IMG/VR virus record: IMGVR_UViG_3300043464_001367
Coordinates: 1-61,911 of that record
Source of the DNA: a virus
Length of the DNA: 61,911 nucleotides
Reading direction: 5' to 3' (one strand)
Part shown: one piece after another, positions 1-7,515 of the stretch
How the letters are laid out: every line of letters starts with the position of its first letter
Position numbering within the stretch: the stretch's first letter is position 1
Program-made: the position numbers and the translations under genes
Notes under the pieces: generated by a model
Told to the model about the DNA's origin: nothing
Database searches by the model: none
What the model saw: only the letters and a program-made list of their open reading frames with translations

Positions 1-150
1 ATAGCTCACAGCTTGTTTTACTTTTGGACCCACATCGAAACCATGATTGTCATCAACAAGTGATACGTTCTCATTGAGATTTTGATACTTCTGAGCCAAT
101 GATTTCTTTACTGATTCCTTGATCAAACTTTCGAGTTCTTTTACCTTCAT
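1..150 (-). CDS. Partial hypothetical protein, cut by the left edge
   Basis: An open frame starts with ATG at 150 and runs leftward off the window, so only the first 50 residues are visible. The N-terminus (MKVKELESLIKESVKKSL) is a lysine- and glutamate-rich amphipathic helix. It resembles the N-termini of two other small proteins here, at 5555-6010 and 36181-36294, and this style is often seen on proteins packaged into phage heads. The gene follows the short capsid paralogue on the same strand with a gap of only 29 bp, so it probably belongs to the head operon. The function is unknown. Confidence 0.6.
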   Translation of the reverse strand, partial: MKVKELESLIKESVKKSLAQKYQNLNENVSLVDDNHGFDVGPKVKQAVSY

Positions 151-179
151 GGTTTACTCCAGAGGTAATTATGCTTTTG

Positions 180-749
180 TCAATCAACACAAGCATTAAG
201 AACTGTAATTGTAAATGAATCAAGCATTTGAGGGTCTTTTAGATCTTCAATATCAATCTCTGGGATGATTGGTGCGGGAACCAGTTTGCCTCCCACATCT
301 ATCATTTCTGGCGGATTCTTTGGTGCTTTTGATTTGTAAGTGGATCTGATGGGGCTCACCACACTTACTCTTAACTCTGTTTTTGGCAACTCATCATTCT
401 GAACAATGAGCATGTTGCGAATCCTTCCTCTTGGAACTCCTTTCAACCAACTTGGTTGTGGTGTTTTTGGAAGTTCGTTTTTCTTCAAAGGGGTAAAGAG
501 GGTTGTGTGTTCAAGAATTGTCAGAATGGCACTGTTAACTTCAATCACGTTTGCTGGCTGAAGCGTTTTCACAAACAAGATGTCAGCAGCGTGCAAAACA
601 ACTTCATTCAATGTGTCATACCAATCAACAACCCTTTCAGAAAAAGAAGGGCCTCCAACACCTTGTGTGGACTCGTATGGATTCACACCAGTTTCTCTGT
701 TTACAAAATTGCCTGGTATTCTAGACCAAAATAATTGCCTGTTATTCAT
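180..749 (-). CDS. Short paralogue of the major capsid protein, in the gene 24 position
   Basis: This 189-residue protein is not a full capsid protein, but its first 90 residues align by eye with roughly residues 445-540 of the capsid protein at 854-2767. Shared landmarks are LFWSR-PG, then VN--TG, a W-Y-TL block, an AA/AD block, KTL, and the ending ILEH. The last residues (FTITVLNACVD) resemble the capsid C-terminus (YATVTVLDMNLI), whereas the middle is shortened and proline-rich. The N-terminal arm and most of the shell fold are missing. In T4 the gene after capsid gene 23 is its paralogue, vertex gene 24, so the position suggests a reduced vertex or minor capsid protein. A decaying duplicate is the alternative, but the frame is intact over 570 bp. 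Confidence 0.75.
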   Translation of the reverse strand: MNNRQLFWSRIPGNFVNRETGVNPYESTQGVGGPSFSERVVDWYDTLNEVVLHAADILFVKTLQPANVIEVNSAILTILEHTTLFTPLKKNELPKTPQPSWLKGVPRGRIRNMLIVQNDELPKTELRVSVVSPIRSTYKSKAPKNPPEMIDVGGKLVPAPIIPEIDIEDLKDPQMLDSFTITVLNACVD

Positions 750-785
750 GGCAAAATTGTTTTGCTCAAAACACCAAATGGCTAA

Positions 786-815
786 AGCCCTGGTTGCTTT
801 TCAGCAACCAGGGCT
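786..815 (-). terminator. Hairpin terminator after the major capsid gene
   Basis: A perfect 12-bp inverted repeat (AGCCCTGGTTGC and its complement) encloses a 6-base loop. It starts 39 bp past the capsid stop codon and is followed on the minus strand by a short T run (TTTAGCC). It lies between the capsid gene and its short paralogue, so it probably lowers expression of the paralogue relative to the capsid. The T run is weak, so an RNA-processing or 3'-end-stabilising role is also possible. Confidence 0.7.
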
Positions 816-853
816 TCAGGTGCTAGATAGCCCTAGCTGGCATTGGATCTTTA

Positions 854-2767
854 TCAGATCAAGTTCATGTCAAGCACAGTTACGGTTGCGTAGAAGTCGG
901 CTCTCACCATCTTCTTACCGTATCTGGTCATCACACCCTTGCGAGGTGTGAAGTCTTCCTGTGCATAGATCACAGGAGTCAAGATCAGAGGCACATATGG
1001 TGCGTAGATATAACCGGACTCAAGGAAGGTGTTACCCTTCAAACCGATCAAGATCTTGTTGCTTGGGAAGTAAGGGTCTTTGTAGACAACATATCTGTTG
1101 TTCAAAGTACCGATTGCTTCTGCACCAATCGTCATGCTATCCTTCACTTGACCATCAGAGTCAACCTTGTAGGCTGGCTTGTAGGCAACCAAGTGCTCCA
1201 AGATAGTTGCCACATCAGGAGAGGTAACCATGAAGTTACCCGAACCACGAAGGGTCTTCTTGTGGATGGTGTTTGCAGCGTCAGTGATGGTTTCCATCAA
1301 AGTCTCGTACCATTCACGCACGTTTCCGAAGAACTGTGGTCCTGGTGAAAGAACGTTGTTGTGAAGAGCCTCTTGACCTGTGAACTTGTTCACGATACGA
1401 CCTGGGGCACGGCTCCAGAACAAGTTTGCTGCGCTTGCTTGAGTCAACAAGTCGTTCAAGATCTCTCTGTCAATATCAAGAGTGATCATCTCACTCAAGA
1501 TGTTGGTCAGTTCCACTTCCACGTCAATGGAGTAGAAAGCTGTAAGATCCTGTGCCATTTCTGGCGACCAACGTGCTCTCAGCTTACGAGTAGTAGCTGT
1601 CACTGCAACTGAATCAATCTTGATGTCCACTTCTGGAATCTTTGGAGACGAATCAATTGCGAAGTCTGTTTCAAACGATGGAATCGTAAGAGTGGTTCCT
1701 TCTGCACCAACCGACAACGCATCAGAGATGGCTGCCGAGCCAGTGATTCTGGTTCCTGCCGAGCCAGCAGGCTGTGGAGCCGTACCAGCGTTAGCAACTG
1801 CCACAACAAACATGATGTGGGTTCCACCGAGTGGGTTTGAAGTAAAGATACCAGTGGATGGGTTCCAATCGCCACGCTTGTTAAGCTTGCGAAGGTTCAA
1901 AACGCCTTCTCCACCTTGGAAGTTGTCACCCCAAGCTTGTGCAGAGTTTGCAGCAGAACCGAAACCAATCAAGGAGATCTGGTCAAGGTTTGTTAGATCA
2001 GCACCAACAATGTTCGTTGTAACGGTTGAAGCCGATACGAACACGAAGGTATAATCAAGTGTTCCCTGAGTAACTGCGTTTTCAACACCTGAGTCGTAAC
2101 CAACAAAACGTGCGTTGTATCCAAGGTAGTCCGAAGATGTTCTCACAACTGCGCCTGTACCTGTGGTCCAAACAGAACCAGACAGCCAGTAACCAACAGA
2201 GTCGGTCGAGCCGTTCATTGCTGTAGAACCCTTGTGAACCTTGGAGAATCCAGTACCAACAAGGTCGTACTGTCCACCTGTTGCCAACGAACCAGAACGG
2301 ATTGCGTTTCCGGTTGGAGCATTGTATACTGAGGTTCCACGCTTGTAAGTCTCAGCAGTTGCCGAGTTGGACAAGCCCAAACCTGCATCACCACCAACGT
2401 TTGATCCGTAGGTGTAGTCCAAATAGAAAAGCAGACCCGAAGGCAAGCTCATTGGCTGAACAGACACAACTTCGTTTGCGACCAAACCTGCAAACACACG
2501 ACGAACGATTGGGAATGCCACGTTCGAAAAACCAGCGATCTGACCCGAAGAGGTCAATGCTGCTCCACCTGTCGAGATGGAGTTGCTTTCCTGAATAAGC
2601 TGGGCGGTCTGGTTCTCCAGAAGGCGAGCCATTGTCTCCTTCTGCATTCCGCGCATTCCTTCCAAGAGGCCAGTTGCGGACCACTTGTTGAGAAGTCTTG
2701 GGGCATCTGCGCCCAAACTACGACGGTTTACACCTTCCGCCAATTGTGATAGAGTAAAAGTCTTCAT
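854..2767 (-). CDS. gp23: Major capsid protein, gp23-like
   Basis: This 637-residue protein forms the HK97-type shell of the head. The N-terminus carries the T4 gp23 pattern: a LLNKW block near residue 26, a LLEG block, then RLLENQ near residue 48. A VRR-F--L---VVSVQPM segment follows at about residues 88-105. The N-terminal arm would be cleaved by the prohead protease; LIQE/S at about residues 56-60 and LAE/G at about residue 11 fit the loose site pattern. Roughly residues 130-340 are rich in Ser, Thr, Gly and Ala and look like an inserted surface domain, which makes the protein longer than T4 gp23 (521 residues). The start ATG has GGAGAAA just upstream. A candidate late-promoter word lies 33 nt before the start and a hairpin terminator follows the stop. 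Confidence 0.93.
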   Translation of the reverse strand: MKTFTLSQLAEGVNRRSLGADAPRLLNKWSATGLLEGMRGMQKETMARLLENQTAQLIQESNSISTGGAALTSSGQIAGFSNVAFPIVRRVFAGLVANEVVSVQPMSLPSGLLFYLDYTYGSNVGGDAGLGLSNSATAETYKRGTSVYNAPTGNAIRSGSLATGGQYDLVGTGFSKVHKGSTAMNGSTDSVGYWLSGSVWTTGTGAVVRTSSDYLGYNARFVGYDSGVENAVTQGTLDYTFVFVSASTVTTNIVGADLTNLDQISLIGFGSAANSAQAWGDNFQGGEGVLNLRKLNKRGDWNPSTGIFTSNPLGGTHIMFVVAVANAGTAPQPAGSAGTRITGSAAISDALSVGAEGTTLTIPSFETDFAIDSSPKIPEVDIKIDSVAVTATTRKLRARWSPEMAQDLTAFYSIDVEVELTNILSEMITLDIDREILNDLLTQASAANLFWSRAPGRIVNKFTGQEALHNNVLSPGPQFFGNVREWYETLMETITDAANTIHKKTLRGSGNFMVTSPDVATILEHLVAYKPAYKVDSDGQVKDSMTIGAEAIGTLNNRYVVYKDPYFPSNKILIGLKGNTFLESGYIYAPYVPLILTPVIYAQEDFTPRKGVMTRYGKKMVRADFYATVTVLDMNLI

Positions 2768-2800
2768 GATTTCTCCGAATATTTCCTATATTCTTTTTTC

Positions 2801-2807
2801 TAAGTAG
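2801..2807 (-). promoter_or_regulatory. CTACTTA word upstream of the capsid gene
   Basis: On the minus strand the sequence reads CTACTTA followed by an A-rich leader and the capsid ATG 33 nt later. The word is half of a small palindrome whose other half (2811-2816) overlaps the stop codon of the scaffold gene. The same word precedes several other structural genes in the window. It is a candidate late promoter; a hairpin in the transcript is the alternative. Confidence 0.4.
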
Positions 2808-2810
2808 AGG

Positions 2811-5015
2811 CTACTTGCGCCTAATTCCAGCCAATTCCATCAAACGGTTTCTCTCAGCTTCCACAAGAACTGCACCTTCGTAGAGATTCTCAGCATTAGC
2901 TGACTCGTTGAGGGTTGCTGCGCCAGCACCAGCAGGTCTTGAAGAAGAACCAACCTTTGCCTTTGCCTTCTGTGCGTTCTCCAAAACCGCCTTCACTCTC
3001 GTGTAGATGGTCTTGACTTCATTGACTGTCTTGCCTCTGTCCAAATACTCCACAATTTTCTGCTTCTGCTCTTTGGTCAGATTTCTGTTGTTCAAGAAAG
3101 GCTGTAGATGCACAACCTTTGCGTTGAAAAGTGTCTGCTCCGCAAGTTGTGACTTGAGATTCTTGTTCTCAGTCAATGTGCGGTTCTTTGCTGCTTGACG
3201 ACCACGACGAACTCTTTCGGAAAGAGGCAGCTTGGTGTCTTCCTCATCTTCCTTGTCAAAATCCATGTCTGGTTCATCCGAACCCATTGGCGACGAGCTA
3301 GAAGCTCCAAGTCTACCAAGGTCAGATTCACCAGCATCGTCATCTGAATCACCAAGATCCATATAAGGAGCATCGTGACCCGAAGATCCTAGATCAGAGG
3401 TTGGCTCATCATCGTCAACAATCTCAATCTCATCATCGTCAACAATCTCAATCTCATCATCAGGACCAAGATCACCAAGACCACCAACAAGATCAGAAAG
3501 ATCAAAGTTGAAGTTGATCACAGTGTCATCTTCGCCCATCACACTCTTTGAAGCACTAGATCCTGGGAGGTCGTTTCCTTCCATCTCCATACCTGCACCA
3601 CCACACCCTTTAAGCTGTTCCTTCAAAGCAGCAATCTGCTTGCGCAGGTTCTCTGCTTTGATCTTGGCAGTACGCTTATTCAAAGCTTTGCCATTAACAG
3701 CAACTTCTGAAACACCCTGAACATAGGAAGCTGGGTTGGATGGACCGCCTGCTGGGGTCTTTGTTACATCAACTTCGCCAACCTTCTTATTAGGAATGGT
3801 TGAAGCAGCACCAGCAAGGTTCTGCTTTCCTTCATCATCAGCAAGTGACTCGCCCTCTGACTCAGAGATCAAGTTCTTCAAGTCTTCTTCCAGTTTAGCT
3901 AGAGCAGCAGCCTCAGTCTTAAGAGTAACAGTTGGTTCTGTTACCTTCTGTGCGTGTGTTCCAGCCTTGTCAGCAGCCGCATCGTTAGCGTTCTGGACAG
4001 TCATTGTTTTTTCAGTCTTGAAACTATCTGCTGGGGATGTGACTGATCCACCTTCAATGGTGTCACTCTCCAAAAGCATCTTCGCTGCGAATTCTTTTAG
4101 CGACTTACTTGCCATGTCAGTACCTTTTGTTCCTTCATAAGTATTAAACAAAACTGCTTCTTGCAGTTTTAGGTGCAAAATCTCCAATCTGTTCTCCAAT
4201 ATTTGAGCAAGATTCTCAGAGATTGTTCTTTTTTCTGCCAGATCCTCTACCTTTTCCAAGAGTTGAAACAGCTTGTCCTGCAAGGCTTCTTTAACCAAGG
4301 AAGTAACTCCGGTTGTTTTGTAAGCCTTGTGGACTCTTTTAGCGGTTTGCTCCAACTCTTCCGAGAAGAGTTCATATGTTTCAAGCTGTGGTTCTTGCTT
4401 TGGTTCTTCTTGACCAGTCAGTTGAAGTGCTTCACCTTCACCCGGAACAGCTTCAGCACCACCAACAGCAGAGACAGAAGTGCCAGAAGGTGCAGGGTTC
4501 ACATCAACAGGTGTTGGCGAAGGCAAACCACCAGGAATTTCTGGGGTCACTTCTGCGGAAGCTGGTCCTTCTTCACCAGCAGCAACACCAGCCTCTTCAC
4601 CTGGCTCAGATGGAATAAACAAGTCATCAAAATCAACAACAAGCTTTCCATCAGCACCAGGCATCGGCATGTTCAGACTGTCAGCACCAGTTACTTGAAT
4701 AGGGGCATCTGTTGGCCCACCAGTAACCGTAGCGGCTCCAATAGGAGGATCTGTGGCTGGTGGTACAGTTGCGACGGCATCTGGCATTCCAGAGGCATCT
4801 GCGGGCATCTGTGCTTGATTCATGGATGGATCAGGAACCAACCCAGTTCTATCTTCCTCTTCGTAAAGAATGGAGCTTTGTTTTCCTGCTAGGGAACTTG
4901 CAATCATCTTGCGGATATAAGGAGTTATTTCTTCAACAATTGCTTGTTTAGCATCAGCTTCAGCAATTTCCTTGAGTTTCTTGGCTTCTACAAGGGCTTC
5001 TTCGTACAACGACAT
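2811..5015 (-). CDS. Prohead core scaffolding protein, gp22-like by position
   Basis: This 734-residue acidic, low-complexity protein lies between the protease and capsid genes, where T4 carries scaffold gene 22. It starts with a charged helical segment, has a Pro/Ala/Glu-rich stretch (about residues 60-205), a helical leucine- and glutamate-rich section (about 215-300), and a very acidic part with the octapeptide EIEIVDDD repeated in tandem (about residues 522-537). It ends in a basic, helical C-terminus. Several sites fit the gp21 cleavage pattern, including LYE/G (713/714) and LVE/A (719/720), as expected for a core that is digested before DNA packaging. It is longer than T4 gp22 (269 residues). 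The assignment rests on position, composition and cleavage sites rather than on clear sequence identity. Confidence 0.7.
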   Translation of the reverse strand: MSLYEEALVEAKKLKEIAEADAKQAIVEEITPYIRKMIASSLAGKQSSILYEEEDRTGLVPDPSMNQAQMPADASGMPDAVATVPPATDPPIGAATVTGGPTDAPIQVTGADSLNMPMPGADGKLVVDFDDLFIPSEPGEEAGVAAGEEGPASAEVTPEIPGGLPSPTPVDVNPAPSGTSVSAVGGAEAVPGEGEALQLTGQEEPKQEPQLETYELFSEELEQTAKRVHKAYKTTGVTSLVKEALQDKLFQLLEKVEDLAEKRTISENLAQILENRLEILHLKLQEAVLFNTYEGTKGTDMASKSLKEFAAKMLLESDTIEGGSVTSPADSFKTEKTMTVQNANDAAADKAGTHAQKVTEPTVTLKTEAAALAKLEEDLKNLISESEGESLADDEGKQNLAGAASTIPNKKVGEVDVTKTPAGGPSNPASYVQGVSEVAVNGKALNKRTAKIKAENLRKQIAALKEQLKGCGGAGMEMEGNDLPGSSASKSVMGEDDTVINFNFDLSDLVGGLGDLGPDDEIEIVDDDEIEIVDDDEPTSDLGSSGHDAPYMDLGDSDDDAGESDLGRLGASSSSPMGSDEPDMDFDKEDEEDTKLPLSERVRRGRQAAKNRTLTENKNLKSQLAEQTLFNAKVVHLQPFLNNRNLTKEQKQKIVEYLDRGKTVNEVKTIYTRVKAVLENAQKAKAKVGSSSRPAGAGAATLNESANAENLYEGAVLVEAERNRLMELAGIRRK
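3405..3452 (-). repeat. Two tandem 24-bp units in the scaffold gene
   Basis: Two adjacent, identical 24-bp units encode the acidic octapeptide EIEIVDDD twice; a partial third unit follows. The repeat is in frame and lies in the acidic part of the scaffold gene, so unit number could vary by slippage without breaking the protein. Confidence 0.85.
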
Positions 5016-5029
5016 GTAAACCTCTATGA

Positions 5030-5524
5030 TTATCTAGGAGTAGAACGGCCAAAAATCAGGTTGCCAATTCTTTGGCGAGCAACATTGACCGATGTGCTCG
5101 ATGGAGATGCCAAGTTGTTACCAACTCCATATCCACCACTTCCTCTGCGAATCAACGAAGGATCAATGGTTGGAATGTTTCTTGGGTTCAAACCAGGACC
5201 AGGAGAAGCTGGTGTTGGAGAATAAGGAGTTCCAGGCAAACCACCACCACCTACCACAACAGTCGAAAGATCTGGCGCATCAGCATAGTCAAGGTTAACC
5301 AACCCAAAGGTGTGGCCACCGTCGTTGATTGGAGAAGTGTTGACTTCTTCATACTTTGCAACAACCTGATCATCTCCATAAGATCCGTCATAAGCAGGAG
5401 AGCCTGGATACATCGCTCTCATTGCTGCATAATCAGCACTACCTGGAGCAAAAACACCAAGACCGATGGTAGCTCTACCGCCTCTTGCGCTTGGCAATGT
5501 CAAAAGTTGTCTGTGTGATGGCAT
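5030..5524 (-). CDS. Gly/Pro-rich hypothetical protein of the head block
   Basis: This is a 164-residue protein of unknown function between the scaffold gene and a small head-associated gene. The N-terminus is basic (MPSHRQLL). The middle has a tetra-glycine followed by a Pro/Gly/Ser-rich run (about residues 93-115), and the C-terminus is basic and arginine-rich. No transmembrane or catalytic motif is visible. The start ATG has an AAGGAA ribosome site a few bases upstream. Its place in the head operon suggests an internal head or core protein, but this is inferred from position only. Confidence 0.7.
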   Translation of the reverse strand: MPSHRQLLTLPSARGGRATIGLGVFAPGSADYAAMRAMYPGSPAYDGSYGDDQVVAKYEEVNTSPINDGGHTFGLVNLDYADAPDLSTVVVGGGGLPGTPYSPTPASPGPGLNPRNIPTIDPSLIRRGSGGYGVGNNLASPSSTSVNVARQRIGNLIFGRSTPR

Positions 5525-5536
5525 ATAGAGTTCCTT

Positions 5537-5554
5537 TTACCTTCTTTTAGGTAA
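5537..5554 (-). other. Small intergenic hairpin
   Basis: A 6-bp inverted repeat (TTACCT and AGGTAA) with a 6-base loop fills the gap between two head genes and abuts the stop codon of the upstream one. It has no T run and lies directly before the next ribosome site, so an effect on translation or RNA processing is more likely than termination. Chance occurrence is possible. Confidence 0.3.
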
Positions 5555-6010
5555 TTATTGTCCATTTGAGTTTTTGTTGGTTCCAGCAAAAGCCAGTTGT
5601 GCCCAGCGTTCATTTGCTGCAAACAAACCAAGCTGTGCTTGGTCAAACGCCTTCTCTTCTGGCAACACAGCGCCTTCCATCAAAGCTCCGCCGCCTGTCA
5701 TCTGGTTGGCAAGTTGTTTCTGCAACGTTGTCTTTGCGGTGTCTGCTATGATGTTTTGAAACAAAGCTGCTTTCTTTGGGTCACCTTTGGTAACCAAGTG
5801 AGTTGTCAGCCTGACTGCTTCATTGAGTCGAGTGTTTGGAGTTACATCGTTCGATTCAAGAGACTCAACAACCTCATTCAGTTTAGAACTTGGAGCAGTT
5901 CTAACTCCTGGTTGCTGACCTCCTTGAAAAATCTTTCCTTCTTGAACAAGCTCAAGAATGCATTCTTTAAGCATTGTTTTGAATTCATCTCTTTTGAGCT
6001 TCATAGTCAT
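5555..6010 (-). CDS. Small head-associated protein with protease-type cleavage sites
   Basis: This 151-residue protein starts with a basic amphipathic helix (MKLKRDEFKTMLKECILEL) that ends in VQE/GK, a match to the gp21-type cleavage pattern. Further matches occur at LNE/A (about residue 63) and LME/G (about residue 111). The pattern of an N-terminal helix followed by a cleavable junction is typical of peptides that target proteins into the prohead. The gene lies directly downstream of the protease gene. Starts are possible at 6010 or at the second ATG at 6004. The protein is not recognised, and an internal head protein is the most likely role. Confidence 0.65.
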   Translation of the reverse strand: MTMKLKRDEFKTMLKECILELVQEGKIFQGGQQPGVRTAPSSKLNEVVESLESNDVTPNTRLNEAVRLTTHLVTKGDPKKAALFQNIIADTAKTTLQKQLANQMTGGGALMEGAVLPEEKAFDQAQLGLFAANERWAQLAFAGTNKNSNGQ

Positions 6011-6012
6011 GA

Positions 6013-6630
6013 TTACTTTCTGCGAAGAGACAGGACATCGTTAACAACTCGATCAAGCCTATCTGATTTGCTAAATAGGCCCCTGAGTTCTTCATCGGTA
6101 TATGACTTTGCTTCTTGCATCAAGAAGGCGCCATGTGTGGAAGGTTCTGAAACAATGTCCCAACAAACAAGAAACAGGTCTTCCTGAACCATGTTTGCAT
6201 CGCCAACTTTTTGTACGGTTCCAAGAGCACGAGAAGAGATGCCCACCTTGATGTCGTTCTTGAACAGAGCCTTGAGGTTTCTACCTTCTGTCATGTCTTC
6301 AAGAACTTCAATCTCTCCCCAGAGGTCGTCTTTATCCCACCAGATGTCCGTGATAACATGTGAGACTTTCTGAAGGTTCACAACAGGAGAGTCTGCATGA
6401 TCCAGTTCTCCGGTTGCTCTTCTCTCTCGAATCATCGTCATGTAGTTTTTAACTTCACGTTCAAGAATGGGCCTTGGATAGATTCTTCCGTTCTGGTTCA
6501 GAGCGTTTGCCCTCTGAATAATGCCACGAACCAACAGGTTTCCATATTTTGACAACCGAGGTTTTCCTTCGTTGTCAAGTTCTTTTTCATATTCAAAGTT
6601 TGCGAACTCTTGTAGCAAAAGCTTACTCAT
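6013..6630 (-). CDS. gp21: Prohead core protease, gp21-like
   Basis: This 205-residue serine protease would digest the scaffold and trim the head proteins before packaging. It carries the family signatures: a GRIYP segment near residue 48, GELDH (residues 74-78) with the likely catalytic His78, a VSHVI block at about 89-93, and VGISSRALG (129-137) with the likely catalytic serine. The length fits T4 gp21 (212 residues). The start ATG overlaps the end of the upstream 285-aa gene by 8 bp, so the two are probably translationally coupled. Substrates with matching cut sites lie in the neighbouring genes. Confidence 0.92.
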   Translation of the reverse strand: MSKLLLQEFANFEYEKELDNEGKPRLSKYGNLLVRGIIQRANALNQNGRIYPRPILEREVKNYMTMIRERRATGELDHADSPVVNLQKVSHVITDIWWDKDDLWGEIEVLEDMTEGRNLKALFKNDIKVGISSRALGTVQKVGDANMVQEDLFLVCWDIVSEPSTHGAFLMQEAKSYTDEELRGLFSKSDRLDRVVNDVLSLRRK

Positions 6631-7480
6631 TGGTTAGCTCCTCATTCAGCTTAGAAACAGTCATGTAAAAAGTAACCATCTGATCATCCAGCTTTGTGGT
6701 GTCTCGATAGTCTTCATTGAGCATGGTTCGCACTTCATGAAGTTTCGTTGCAACCTTCTTGATGTCCGTACCACTCTCCAGAGCTTTGTTGATCCCAGTC
6801 AGAACCTCTTGACGCAAACCCTCAAGCAAACCAGAAAGATCTGCTTTGATAGCAACATCGTCTTTTGAAAACACATAAAGCTGCAAAATCCTCTTCTGGC
6901 TTTCATTCAACACAGAGTTGAACTTCTTGTTCAGCTTCTCAGTCACAACCAATCCATCCACATCCTGGTTGGTCATCTGTAGAACATCTTTGTTTTCTTG
7001 AATGGCATCCTTGGAAGTAATAAGTTGAATCAGCTTGTCTTCCAACTGTGCAGACTCACTCAGGTGCTCTGTGAGAACACCGCCTCGCCAATAGTTCATC
7101 AGAACTTGGATGGTGGCGTAATCTCGATAGCTTGGAACCTCTTGGTTGAAAAAGTTTGGATCTCCAAGATAAACATTCACCTCATGAAGCAAGGCGCTTT
7201 TTTCCAAGTCAACCTTGGCTTGTGACTGAAGTTTACAACCATGTTTCACTTGTTCGATCAGTGTCACAGCAGCATTGCGTGAAGCAAGTCTTGTCTCCAA
7301 CAAAGCATTGAACATCTTCAGTTCTCTGTGGAGATCTGTTCCCTGGTGAAAATGTTTGGTGAAGAGCTCTTTCGCTTTGGCAAGATCTCCATCTCTTTTC
7401 TCAATAATGGCTTTAGCCATATAACGAGCAAAGAACTCATTTAACAATCCTGCGTTTCGCTTTTTGTTGTGTTTCAACAT
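6623..7480 (-). CDS. Helical hypothetical protein between portal and protease genes
   Basis: This 285-residue protein is almost entirely charged helix (many Lys, Glu, Leu and Asn), with no membrane segment and no enzyme motif visible. In T4 this position, between genes 20 and 21, holds the small core genes 67 and 68, so a core or head-assembly role is plausible. It is much larger than either, however, and I see no sequence similarity to them. A LLE/G site occurs at about residue 221. Its end overlaps the protease start. Confidence 0.75.
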   Translation of the reverse strand: MLKHNKKRNAGLLNEFFARYMAKAIIEKRDGDLAKAKELFTKHFHQGTDLHRELKMFNALLETRLASRNAAVTLIEQVKHGCKLQSQAKVDLEKSALLHEVNVYLGDPNFFNQEVPSYRDYATIQVLMNYWRGGVLTEHLSESAQLEDKLIQLITSKDAIQENKDVLQMTNQDVDGLVVTEKLNKKFNSVLNESQKRILQLYVFSKDDVAIKADLSGLLEGLRQEVLTGINKALESGTDIKKVATKLHEVRTMLNEDYRDTTKLDDQMVTFYMTVSKLNEELTNE

Positions 7481-7515
7481 TCCGGTGATTCCTGCGCCTT
7501 TATGTCAGCAAATAA

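Noticed and set aside
4173-4892. Long plus-strand open frames opposite the scaffold gene
   Set aside because: They lie antisense to a low-complexity, strongly biased coding sequence, have no ribosome site and no recognisable protein features.
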